Of a stretch of DNA of 36,708 bases, positions 25,040 to 32,085 are shown in pieces. The stretch spans positions 1-36,708 of the forward strand of contig JAUMVO010000016.1 of assembly GCA_030530095.1 (NCBI GenBank). The letters are read 5' to 3'. This DNA is from Clostridiaceae bacterium. Lineage in GTDB: Bacteria > Bacillota > Clostridia > Oscillospirales > Acutalibacteraceae. The notes beneath the pieces were generated by a model that had not been told where the DNA came from, made no database searches, and saw nothing but the letters and a program-made list of their open reading frames with translations. Position 1 is the stretch's first letter. Every line of letters begins with the position of its first letter. A program made the position numbers and the translations under genes.

Positions 25040-26056
25040 TTATTTTGATTCCCAGTCCGTAATCTTATTATAGAAGCTGAGTGTTCCGTCATCGCCGAAT
25101 ACCGCCATAACTCCCTGCTCCTGTCCCGTGACGAGTATCGGGCAGTGGCAGATTCGCGTAAGCCTACGCGCTGTCGGATCGGTGCAGTAATTGTTCGTAA
25201 TTACGGCATAGTCGGGGTTAAGCGTTTTAAGCCAGCCCGAAGTTGTCGAGCCCGAATAGCTGTGATGACCGACCTTGAGTATATCGACCTTGCCGATTTG
25301 CGGCGCGAGCCTTTCCTCGTCGCCCGTGTAGTTGTCAATGTCGCCCGCGAGGAATGCGCGTTTTCCGTCCTTTTCAACAAGCACGCCCATTGAATTGTCA
25401 TTCTCGCCGATGTCGCTAAGCTTCGTTTCCGGCTCGGTGTTGAAGAGCGTAATCTTAAAGCTGCCGAGCATAAATTCGGTTTCCTCAATGTCGGCAATAA
25501 TCGGCACGTTCTTAGCGTTCAGCGCATTGACCGTTTGCTCGTAAACCTCTTTGTTGTCCCACTCTACGATTTCGGACGAGCGTATTCTCGACTCATCGTA
25601 GCGCTTGAGATAAGCTCTGTCGATTACTATGTCATCATCCTCAATCACGGTGTCAAAGCCGCCTATGTGGTCGGAATGGGCGTGAGTGCCGAGTATGAAG
25701 TCAAGATGCACCTTGCCGTCGGATGACCTGCAGTTCTTCTTTAAGTAGCCGAGCACCTCGTTCTCATAGCCTCTGAAAACAAGGTTGGGGAAGTCCCTCG
25801 GATTGTCGCTATCCTCGGCGCAGTCAACGAGGGCAAAATGTCCGTCGCTCTCGATAAGTATCGCGTCGGAGCTACCCGTGTTGAGAAAATGAATTGAGCT
25901 TTGATGAGCATTGTCTCCGAGCGCGGGAATGTTCGTTTTCTCACGGATTTTAATCATTTCCCTGTTCGGCCTGACATACATTATAAATATTATTGCGTAA
26001 GCGGCAGCCAGCGCCGCAACAGCTAAAATCAGAATTGCCTTAACCCATATTTTCAT
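25040..26056 (-). CDS. ComEC/Rec2-like metallo-beta-lactamase protein with N-terminal membrane anchor
   Basis: I chose ATG at 26056, behind GGGAGGA; an in-frame ATG at 26182 lies across the terminator of the upstream operon. The 338-residue protein has one N-terminal membrane helix (about residues 5-28) and a metallo-beta-lactamase fold with the metal site THAHSDHIGG (His125, His127, Asp129, His130), an AGDID motif (about 252) and KVGHHSYSGS. This is the arrangement of stand-alone relatives of the ComEC C-terminal domain, thought to act as nucleases or hydrolases on the outer face of the membrane. The membrane channel of real ComEC is absent. A TTGCTT-17-TAGAAT promoter (26089-26117) precedes it. 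Substrate unknown. Confidence 0.87.
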   Translation of the reverse strand: MKIWVKAILILAVAALAAAYAIIFIMYVRPNREMIKIREKTNIPALGDNAHQSSIHFLNTGSSDAILIESDGHFALVDCAEDSDNPRDFPNLVFRGYENEVLGYLKKNCRSSDGKVHLDFILGTHAHSDHIGGFDTVIEDDDIVIDRAYLKRYDESRIRSSEIVEWDNKEVYEQTVNALNAKNVPIIADIEETEFMLGSFKITLFNTEPETKLSDIGENDNSMGVLVEKDGKRAFLAGDIDNYTGDEERLAPQIGKVDILKVGHHSYSGSTTSGWLKTLNPDYAVITNNYCTDPTARRLTRICHCPILVTGQEQGVMAVFGDDGTLSFYNKITDWESK

Positions 26057-26088
26057 CTGTATTCCTCCCGTGAATTGCTTTCGGCTTA

Positions 26089-26117
26089 ATTCTATCACAC
26101 AACCCGAACTGAAGCAA
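26089..26117 (-). promoter_or_regulatory. Promoter of the MBL gene
   Basis: On the minus strand TTGCTT (26112-26117) and TAGAAT (26089-26094) are 17 bases apart, with TG one base before the -10 box. Confidence 0.5.
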
Positions 26118-26135
26118 TAATGAAATCGCAAAAAG

Positions 26136-26164
26136 AAAACGGACGTTATTAACGCCCGTTTTTT
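26136..26164 (-). terminator. Terminator of the padR-HAAS operon
   Basis: AAAACGGACGTT and AACGCCCGTTTT form a stem with one mismatch and an ATT loop. On the minus strand it runs into TTTTCTTTTT, just after the stop at 26191. Confidence 0.82.
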
Positions 26165-26190
26165 CTCCGTAAACTTTTTCAATTCGTCTT

Positions 26191-26940
26191 TTAATCTCTG
26201 TATTTCGCTTTTAGCATTCCTGCGACTGATGCCATGTAAGGAATAAACGTCAGCGCGATGTTTAAGCCTACGGATTCATGCAGATTTTCTGTGAAACGCC
26301 ATGCTTGATGATTGTAAATAAAATCAAAAACGCCGTTGAGTGCGGATGTCCACCACGATACTGCCTGATACGCAAGCTCACCGTTGGTTCTTTCTTCAAA
26401 AGTGTATAACAATATCATCAGGATAACATGAGGCAAAAGGAAAAGAATAGCTCCCAATACTCCGCTTATTTCACATTTTATTTGTTTACCGAACATGTAA
26501 TACATAATAAGTAGCAAATAGTTCATTAAACTGATAATTATTAAAAGAATAAGAACGTTTTTGTTATACAGAGGAATTTCTTCCGTTTCCGGATCATAGA
26601 ATACGATTTGTTGCAAAATTCCGCTTCCGTAAGTAATAAAGCAGAACATAAGGTTAAGACCTGCCCACAGAAAAGATATTCCTACTCCCGAAAAGAATAA
26701 CGTAAGCACGTTTTCACGGACGTTTATATTATGCAACTTGGCAAGCTCTTCGGAAACCGTCTCGGGCGGTCCCATTTCTTCAACCGCTTTTTCCTCGGCA
26801 TCTTCTTCCGACATTCCATTGTTAATGTAAAAATCCATAAGCTCGTCGATATGTGCGGCAAGCTCTTTTTCAATTTCCCATTTTTCCTTTTTGCTGTCGA
26901 TTTTCGACACTATTGCGGCAATATATGCGAATTTCTTCAT
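26191..26940 (-). CDS. HAAS-domain membrane protein (second in padR operon)
   Basis: The 249-residue protein starts with a cytoplasmic HAAS (permease-prefix-like) domain: KKEKWEIEKELAAHIDELMDFY and a helix reading MSEEDAEEKAVEEMGPPETVSEELAK (residues about 15-68). About five hydrophobic segments follow. HAAS proteins are usually encoded beside PadR regulators and are thought to form heteromeric membrane sensors with their partner. It lies 19 bases after a paralogue in the same operon. The start at 26940 has a GGAG-type site. Molecular function is not known. Confidence 0.8.
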   Translation of the reverse strand: MKKFAYIAAIVSKIDSKKEKWEIEKELAAHIDELMDFYINNGMSEEDAEEKAVEEMGPPETVSEELAKLHNINVRENVLTLFFSGVGISFLWAGLNLMFCFITYGSGILQQIVFYDPETEEIPLYNKNVLILLIIISLMNYLLLIMYYMFGKQIKCEISGVLGAILFLLPHVILMILLYTFEERTNGELAYQAVSWWTSALNGVFDFIYNHQAWRFTENLHESVGLNIALTFIPYMASVAGMLKAKYRD

Positions 26941-26959
26941 AACAACTCCGAATGATTAT

Positions 26960-27499
26960 TTAAAAACAAAGCGATACGGTTTTGAAACTTGCGTATGCGG
27001 CAATTACCCAAATGCCAACACAGATTATTGCCAACAGTCCGTTATAAGGCGACGGACAGTCATCCTTTTCTCTCGCAGTTACGTCAATTATTGACAGAAT
27101 AAGAACAATAATCGGTTTGGCGCAAAAACGCGTAAATCCATCAGTCATCATCTCAAAACCTAAATAAATGCCTGACAAAACATCCATTATTCCACCGAGG
27201 AAAAATGTAAAATAAAACACAATGGCAATTAAGAGTCTTATTAAACCGATTGCCGTTAAAACCAAAAGGAAAGTACTGATTGGACTTGGATGAAGTTGGG
27301 ACATTTTCTCTGCAATCAGTTCGGGACCGCCCATATCCGAAACAGCGCGTTCCTCGGCTTCTTCTTTTGAACTGCTTCTGTCGAGATAGAATTCAGTCAG
27401 CTCGTCGATATGCTCGGCAAGCTCCCGTTCGGTTTCCCGTTTTGCTTTTTTATTGCTGATTTTCGACACAGCCAAAGCTATGTATTCGTCTTTTCTCAT
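26960..27499 (-). CDS. HAAS-domain membrane protein (first in padR operon)
   Basis: ATG at 27499 follows GGAGAAG and lies 13 bases after the PadR stop; the longer open frame from 27580 overlaps padR and has no ribosome site. The 179-residue product has an N-terminal HAAS domain (KRETERELAEHIDELTEFYLD, then SSKEEAEERAVSDMGGPELIAEKM) that closely parallels the next gene, and three to four hydrophobic segments. The two probably arose by duplication and may act together with PadR in membrane-linked regulation. Confidence 0.82.
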   Translation of the reverse strand: MRKDEYIALAVSKISNKKAKRETERELAEHIDELTEFYLDRSSSKEEAEERAVSDMGGPELIAEKMSQLHPSPISTFLLVLTAIGLIRLLIAIVFYFTFFLGGIMDVLSGIYLGFEMMTDGFTRFCAKPIIVLILSIIDVTAREKDDCPSPYNGLLAIICVGIWVIAAYASFKTVSLCF

Positions 27500-27512
27500 A
27501 ACTTCTCCGTGA

Positions 27513-27839
27513 TTATGCGTAATTGAGCACCTTTTTGACGGATGCGGAGAACGCCTCGAATTCTTCCTTCTTCTCGGCAAGCTCCTTAAGTCCTTTTTTC
27601 GTTATGTGGTAGTACTTACGGTTTCTTCCCTCGAATTCCTGCCAGTAGGATTCAAGCATTTTTTCCTTTTCAAGCGCGTGAAGGATAGGGTAGAGCGTAC
27701 CCTCGCTCATCTGAAACTCGTTCTGCGAACGCCTCTCAAGCTCGCGGATGATTTTGTAGCCGTACAGGTCGCCGCCCTTGAGCACGCTCAGAACAAGCAG
27801 CGACGTACTGCCCTTTAACAATTCCTTACTGTATTTCAT
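27513..27839 (-). CDS. PadR family transcriptional regulator
   Basis: ATG at 27839 (MKYSKELLKG) follows GAGGTG; an in-frame ATG at 27878 would lie across the operator and promoter. The 108-residue protein is a PadR winged helix (LLVLSVLKGGDLYGYKIIREL, then EGTLYPILHALEKEKMLES, YYHITKKGLKEL) with a C-terminal dimerisation helix. Such short PadR proteins repress their own operon and release it on an envelope or drug cue. Here the gene heads a padR-HAAS-HAAS operon on the minus strand, and its promoter contains a palindrome that covers the -10 box. Confidence 0.92.
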   Translation of the reverse strand: MKYSKELLKGSTSLLVLSVLKGGDLYGYKIIRELERRSQNEFQMSEGTLYPILHALEKEKMLESYWQEFEGRNRKYYHITKKGLKELAEKKEEFEAFSASVKKVLNYA

Positions 27840-27856
27840 AAAGACACCTCGTATAT

Positions 27857-27897
27857 CAATGTATATACATTGTAACACAATGCATATTTTTTGTCAA
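27857..27897 (-). promoter_or_regulatory. Consensus promoter with PadR operator palindrome
   Basis: On the minus strand TTGACA (27892-27897) and TACAAT (27869-27874) are 17 bases apart. The perfect 16-bp palindrome CAATGTATATACATTG (27857-27872) overlaps the -10 box, with the ATGT...ACAT form seen at PadR-family sites. A related half-site, CAATGCATAT, lies in the spacer (27878-27887). Confidence 0.78.
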
Positions 27898-27934
27898 TTG
27901 TAAATTTGAGTTTATCGCTGAGTTTGATTGAGCA

Positions 27935-28084
27935 AAACAGCGCCCCTTGTTAAAGGGGAGAGGGCCAGCGAACGCTGGCGAGGGGATTCAAGAAAGCTTG
28001 ATATAACAATAAAAGGAATCCCTCCACCGCCGTACGGCGGTCCCCCTCCCTTTGACAAGGGAGGCTGGTGTTCTATCAAGCTTT
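27935..28084. repeat. Non-coding imperfect inverted-repeat element (CCCTTTGACAAGGGAGG type)
   Basis: The left part (CCCCTTGTTAAAGGGGAGAG, from 27943) and the right part (CTCCCTTTGACAAGGGAGGC, 28046-28065) are inverted, imperfect copies. Inner arms GGGGATTC (27982-27989) and GGAATCCC (28015-28022) also match, as do AAAGCTTGAT (27993-28002) and ATCAAGCTTT (28075-28084). It holds a perfect hairpin GCCAGCGAACGCTGGC (27964-27979) and a palindrome CCGCCGTACGGCGG (28027-28040). No convincing gene is present. I recall similar sequences as common intergenic repeats in gut Clostridia. Confidence 0.65.
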
Positions 28085-28091
28085 CGCTCGC

Positions 28092-28320
28092 TAAACTCCG
28101 ATTTGAAAATTAAATATTATAACGGGCGATTCGTGAATCACCCCTACGATAAGTTTGATATACGCCGAAAGCAATACAATGGGGTGCGGGTGTCCCGCCC
28201 ACAACTTGCCGAAGGCAAATTTCACTCGTCCACAGGACGAATTTCACTGCCGTAAGGCAATTTCACTCTTGCGAAGCAAGAATTTCACTTCGAGGTCAAA
28301 GACCCCGATAAACTCCGATT
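28092..28320. repeat. Gene-free segment bounded by 12-bp direct repeats, with four hairpin-TTTCACT units
   Basis: TAAACTCCGATT occurs at 28092-28103 and 28309-28320. Between them are four short units, each a small hairpin followed by TTTCACT: 28206-28226 (TTGCC/GGCAA), 28227-28248 (CGTCC/GGACG), 28249-28267 (TGCC/GGCA) and 28268-28289 (CTTGC/GCAAG). The hairpin bases differ between units but stay paired, and the tail is constant. A fifth hairpin (CGAGGTC/GACCCCG) follows without the tail. Nothing in this stretch looks coding. Confidence 0.7.
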
Positions 28321-28324
28321 AATA

Positions 28325-28352
28325 TAAAAAACGGGTGCGTTTAAGCACCCGT
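28325..28352 (-). terminator. Terminator of the E2-like gene
   Basis: ACGGGTGC and GCACCCGT around a GTTTAA loop (28331-28352). On the minus strand it is followed by TTTTTTA, just past the stop at 28363. Confidence 0.9.
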
Positions 28353-28362
28353 AATATAATTC

Positions 28363-29790
28363 TTATTCCGCATCAGTGTCGGAAGCAATCTGCTCAACGT
28401 TCTTGAGCGCTTCCTCAGCCTTTAGCCTTGCCTCCTCGGCCTTTCTTGCCTTTTCCTCGGCTTCCTGCTGAGCCTTCTCGATGTCGCGCTTAATCTTTTC
28501 CTCGCGCTCGGCTTCCTTGCGCGCCTTTTCGGCGGCTTCCTTTTCGGCTTTCAGGGCTCTTTCGGCTTCCTTCTTTGCCTCGCGTGCCGCTTTTTCTTGA
28601 GCCTTCTCAGCCTTTTCCTCTGCTTCCTTCTGAGCTTTCTCGGCTTCCTTGCGTGCCTTTTCCGCCTTTTCCTCAGCTTCCTTAGCTGCTCTTTCGGCAT
28701 CCTTGGCTGCCTTCTCTGCGTCACGCTGAGCCTTTCTGGCTATTTCCTCGGCTTCCTTACGCGCCTTTTCTCTGTCCTTGGACTGCTGATACTTTTCCTC
28801 TCTCTGCTCACGCTCGTGCTTAATCTCTTCCATATCGAGATTGTCCGTGCCGCCGTCGCGCCAGGTGTGCATAATTTCGGGTGCCTCGAAGATTTCGTCG
28901 AGCTTCTTTATAAACGGAACGATATCGCCGAAATCAAGTGCGCGGTGGTCAAATACGATAGTGAAGGGGAGTACCTGACGGATTGCGATTTCCTTCTCGT
29001 CGTTTTCGTTTACAATTACAACGGGTTTATCCTGAACCGCGCCGACCGCTATCGCGGTAACCTGCGGCGGGATGATTTCAATAAGCGCCGCCGCGCCTCT
29101 CTGCTCACGGTAAACCGAGCCGATATTCGAAATGGTAATCGAACCCTGCTCAATGTCGTGCTTGGTAAGACGGTCTGACTCGGGTATTGCCTCGTAAGCC
29201 TTCTTTTCCTTGCCTTTTAGCGTCTTAACCTTGTGCTTGCCCGTCTTTGAACCGATAAGGCGCTGAAGCGTCTGCTTGATTTTGCCCTGACGCAGTCCCG
29301 TCAGCGTGTTGTCAAGCGAAACGTCAAACATAACCTCGTTTAAGTCGGTGTTCTTCATTCTGCGGTTGACGTCCTTGATATAGTCAACCATCTGGTTTAA
29401 GTTCTTCGACTCGAAATTGTGAAGATTAATCGTCATCATTTCGCCCGTGGGAAGCACCATGGGCATTGAAATATTGATTTCGCTCAAGGTGTTGATAACG
29501 CCTCTTACGAATTTACGGTCAAAGTCGATATGCGCGTTCATCGCAGGGCACGCCTTGAGTCCTTCGCAGATAACCTTGAGCATAAGGGTGTTGACGGTGA
29601 TTTTGTTTTCCTTTTCAACGCCCTCGTTGAGTCGTTTGTATTCTATCATAAACTCGGTGACGTCAGGCTCATAGGTATATGTAACGTGGGGGATATTCTG
29701 CCAGGATTCGGTAGTCATATTAGCTACGATTTTACGCTGAATTCCGAAATGCTCGGTTTTAAGAATTCTTCTCTTTTCTTTTTTAGCCAT
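28363..29790 (-). CDS. Orphan 2-oxoacid dehydrogenase E2-type acyltransferase domain with long charged helix
   Basis: ATG at 29790 follows CAGGAGGATAAC. Residues 1-310 match the catalytic domain of dihydrolipoamide acyltransferases (E2), including GSITISNIGSV (about 216-226), the substrate-site strand QVTAIAVGAV and the active-site motif FDHRALDFGD with His282 and Asp286; the usual glycine after the aspartate is phenylalanine here. The lipoyl domain and the E1/E3-binding domain are missing, and no E1 or E3 gene is nearby, so it cannot be part of a normal dehydrogenase complex as it stands. Residues about 320-470 are an almost unbroken Ala/Glu/Lys/Arg helix of the TolA type, expected to be a long coiled coil. 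I know such proteins only as uncharacterised. Confidence 0.8.
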   Translation of the reverse strand: MAKKEKRRILKTEHFGIQRKIVANMTTESWQNIPHVTYTYEPDVTEFMIEYKRLNEGVEKENKITVNTLMLKVICEGLKACPAMNAHIDFDRKFVRGVINTLSEINISMPMVLPTGEMMTINLHNFESKNLNQMVDYIKDVNRRMKNTDLNEVMFDVSLDNTLTGLRQGKIKQTLQRLIGSKTGKHKVKTLKGKEKKAYEAIPESDRLTKHDIEQGSITISNIGSVYREQRGAAALIEIIPPQVTAIAVGAVQDKPVVIVNENDEKEIAIRQVLPFTIVFDHRALDFGDIVPFIKKLDEIFEAPEIMHTWRDGGTDNLDMEEIKHEREQREEKYQQSKDREKARKEAEEIARKAQRDAEKAAKDAERAAKEAEEKAEKARKEAEKAQKEAEEKAEKAQEKAAREAKKEAERALKAEKEAAEKARKEAEREEKIKRDIEKAQQEAEEKARKAEEARLKAEEALKNVEQIASDTDAE

Positions 29791-29896
29791 TGTTATCCTC
29801 CTGAATAATTCTTGGTGAATACAGATTCATTATAATATAAAATTATTAAAAGTAAAATATTTTGGAACTATTTTTACAATATTTTAACAATTAATT

Positions 29897-29925
29897 CAAA
29901 AGCCCTTCGCAAAATGCGAAGGGCT
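29897..29925 (-). terminator. Terminator of the alpha/beta hydrolase gene
   Basis: AGCCCTTCGC and GCGAAGGGCT around a 5-base loop (29901-29925), followed on the minus strand by TTTTG. It lies 19 bases past the stop at 29944. Confidence 0.9.
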
Positions 29926-29943
29926 GAAAGTCCGTAAAACTGT

Positions 29944-30879
29944 TTATTTAACCGCTGTCTTATCAATCCAGTCGATTACGTCCGAGATAACCTGCTCTTT
30001 ATCAAGCTCGTTGAGTATTTCGTGACGGTCGCCAGCATAAAGCTTCATAAGCGTATTTGTGTGTCCCGTTTCCTTAAGTTGATCGAACACCTGCTTAACA
30101 CCCTTGCCGTATGCGCCTACGGGGTCGTCAGCGCCCGCGATAAGAAGCATCGGCAGCTCCTTGGGAACGGTGTTGAACCAGAGCTTTGAGGAAACCTGCT
30201 TAAGCACGGAGAACAGACCTACGAAGCCGTTTGCCGTGAAGCAATAGCCGCAGTATTCGTCGGCAATGTATTTGTCAACGATTGCCGTGTCCTTGGTCAG
30301 CCAGTCGAATTCAGTTCTCTGCTCGGTCTTTTTGTTATATGAACCGAAAGCCATTGAATTTAAGAAGCTTGAACGTACATGGTCGCCCTTTGACTTCTCA
30401 AAATGCTTTGCAAGTGTAATTCCGAGACTTGCCGCGGGATTGGGACCGGCAGTGCCGCAGAAGATTGCGCCGTCGATTTCGTGACCGTATCTGGCAGTAT
30501 ATTCACGTGCGAGGAACGAACCCATCGAGTGACCGAAAATAATGAAGGGAAGCTCGGGGTATTCCTTCTTTGCAATTTCCGTCAGCTGCTTCATATCCTT
30601 AACGAGAGCGTCATAGCCCATAGGTCCGAAGAAGCCTAAATCCTCCTTGGATGCAACGGACTTGCCGTGGCCGAGATGGTCGTTGATAAATACGGCGTAG
30701 CCGCGCTCGGCGAGTGCCTTGGCAAACTCAGCGTAGCGTGCGGAATGCTCAGCCATACCGTGTGCAATCTGAACAACGCCCTTGACATCCGAAAAGCTTG
30801 CGGGAACCGCGCTTGTGGCGTAGATGTCGCAAAGTCCGGAGGACGATTTGAAGCTGTATTCGTGAACTGTTAATTCCAT
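29944..30879 (-). CDS. Alpha/beta hydrolase, monoacylglycerol lipase-like
   Basis: The 311-residue cytosolic enzyme has the serine hydrolase fold of monoacylglycerol lipases and lysophospholipases. The oxyanion motif HGMAEHSARY is at residues 40-49, the nucleophile Ser118 in GHSMGS, the acid Asp252 in GADDPVG and the base His286 in DRHEILNE. Residues about 145-235 form the cap. The likely substrate is a fatty-acyl ester, but exact specificity is not visible. ATG at 30879 follows AAGGAGG. A promoter TTACAT-17-TAGAAT (30920-30948, minus strand) precedes it. It is a single gene with its own terminator. Confidence 0.92.
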   Translation of the reverse strand: MELTVHEYSFKSSSGLCDIYATSAVPASFSDVKGVVQIAHGMAEHSARYAEFAKALAERGYAVFINDHLGHGKSVASKEDLGFFGPMGYDALVKDMKQLTEIAKKEYPELPFIIFGHSMGSFLAREYTARYGHEIDGAIFCGTAGPNPAASLGITLAKHFEKSKGDHVRSSFLNSMAFGSYNKKTEQRTEFDWLTKDTAIVDKYIADEYCGYCFTANGFVGLFSVLKQVSSKLWFNTVPKELPMLLIAGADDPVGAYGKGVKQVFDQLKETGHTNTLMKLYAGDRHEILNELDKEQVISDVIDWIDKTAVK

Positions 30880-30919
30880 ATATAAGCCTCCTTAAAGCTA
30901 TATATTAAACATCCTGTCT

Positions 30920-30948
30920 ATTCTATCATATTTTGAAGGGTAATGTAA
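30920..30948 (-). promoter_or_regulatory. Promoter of the alpha/beta hydrolase gene
   Basis: On the minus strand TTACAT (30943-30948) and TAGAAT (30920-30925) are 17 bases apart, with TG before the -10 box. Confidence 0.5.
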
Positions 30949-31010
30949 CAATTTAAGCAGATATTTGTCGTTTTGCATAAAGCAGGGGAGCCTGAATTGT
31001 GCAAAAAAGC

Positions 31011-31038
31011 AAAAACCGTCGGAACTTTCCGACGGTTT
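31011..31038 (-). terminator. Terminator of the unknown gene ending at 31053
   Basis: AAACCGTCGG and CCGACGGTTT around AACTT, followed on the minus strand by TTTTTG. Confidence 0.9.
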
Positions 31039-31052
31039 GTTAAAACCTTAAA

Positions 31053-31952
31053 TTACATCTGAGGAGGCATGCCGCCCTGAGCGTTACCCGCCGCCATCAT
31101 CTGCGATAAGAAACCGGGCTTCTTCTGCTTTTTGGGCTTGTAAGGGGGAGGATTCTTAAGCTTTTCCTTAATCTTTTCGCCCTTGCCCGAAGCGAGATAC
31201 TGATTAATAAGCACAACCAACTCGTTCATATCGTCGCACATATATTCCTTTGCTCTTGAGATGAGTTTTTCCTCGTTGTTCATCTTGCCGAGGATTGTAA
31301 CCGCGATAACGCCCTGAACGTCCGAGGTGCCGTCCTCAAAGCACTCGTTAAGCGCCTTGAAAACCTTCTTCATTTCGGAGTCGCTGCCGTATCTTATTGT
31401 ATTGATAATAGGAGCCGCGCCGTAATTCTCAAAGAATTCCTCCGCCAGAAGTTCGCCGTACTTATCGTAATTCTCCTGATAATAGGGCTTGAGCTCGGGG
31501 TAGATAGCCGAGATGCGGCTTGCAAGCGTGTTCGGGTCATAGAACTGAGCACCCGATTTAACCGCAGCCTTCGAAACCGTGGCAGGCTTCTTTGAGCCGC
31601 CCTGAGCGGAAGCTTTTGACGAGCCGAACTTCGACTCGACGGTATCGTTAAACTCGTTGCAGAGAGATTTTAGGTCTCTCTGGTCAAACTCGTCGAGGTT
31701 GAAGTAGTTGGCGCTCGCCTTCTTGAAGTCATCGTCGGTAGCCTCGTCGGCATTTACGTCGGTATAGTAAAGCACTGCCTGATTGCCGAAGATATCAACT
31801 CTGATTTTACCTTTGTCACCCGCGAAGTCAACGTACGAATGCTCACCGTCGGTAACTACGGGATTGTTTGCGTTTACAACGGCAAAGCCGTTTTCGCCCA
31901 TAATATCCTTAGTGCCTGAAATTATGGCAGCAAAAGCTTCGTTTAATTGCAT
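31053..31952 (-). CDS. Protein of unknown function, probably cytosolic
   Basis: ATG at 31952 follows AAAGGCGG; a longer frame starts at 32018 but would lie inside the promoter. The 299-residue protein has no signal or membrane segment. The N-terminal part (about 1-110) looks like a compact alpha/beta domain (VVTDGEHSYVDFAGDKGKIRVDIFGNQAVLYY). A low-complexity Ser/Lys/Ala linker follows (about 113-135), then a helical domain that may be HEAT-like (about 140-260: NYGAAPIINTIRYGSDSEMKKVFKALNECF). The tail is rich in Lys and Pro and ends in GGMPPQM. I do not recognise the family. It is transcribed divergently from ddl. Confidence 0.75.
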   Translation of the reverse strand: MQLNEAFAAIISGTKDIMGENGFAVVNANNPVVTDGEHSYVDFAGDKGKIRVDIFGNQAVLYYTDVNADEATDDDFKKASANYFNLDEFDQRDLKSLCNEFNDTVESKFGSSKASAQGGSKKPATVSKAAVKSGAQFYDPNTLASRISAIYPELKPYYQENYDKYGELLAEEFFENYGAAPIINTIRYGSDSEMKKVFKALNECFEDGTSDVQGVIAVTILGKMNNEEKLISRAKEYMCDDMNELVVLINQYLASGKGEKIKEKLKNPPPYKPKKQKKPGFLSQMMAAGNAQGGMPPQM

Positions 31953-31985
31953 ATCAAAACCGCCTTTAGAAAAATGTCGCTTAAT

Positions 31986-32055
31986 AATATACCATAAGCC
32001 CGACAAAATATCAAGCAAATTAATAATTGATTAATATAAAAGTATATGATATTAT
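31986..32055. promoter_or_regulatory. Divergent promoters for the unknown gene (minus) and the ddl operon (plus)
   Basis: Minus strand: TTGATA (32009-32014) and TATATT (31986-31991), 17 bases apart. Plus strand: TTGATT (32027-32032) and TATTAT (32050-32055), 17 bases apart. The two sets are back to back with only 12 bases between their -35 boxes. Confidence 0.6.
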
Positions 32056-32085
32056 ATATTGAATACAAATTTTGGAGTGGTAGTT

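Noticed and set aside
27928-28255. Open frames in the gene-free island
   Set aside because: They translate inverted repeats and hairpins, lack ribosome sites and show no protein-like pattern.
28206-28289. Hairpin-TTTCACT units considered as a CRISPR array
   Set aside because: The constant part is only 7 bases, the units are about 20 bases long, and the variable parts are self-complementary, unlike spacers; no cas gene is present.
28363-29790. Part of a pyruvate or branched-chain dehydrogenase complex
   Set aside because: No lipoyl domain, no E1 or E3 gene nearby, and a different residue after the catalytic aspartate.
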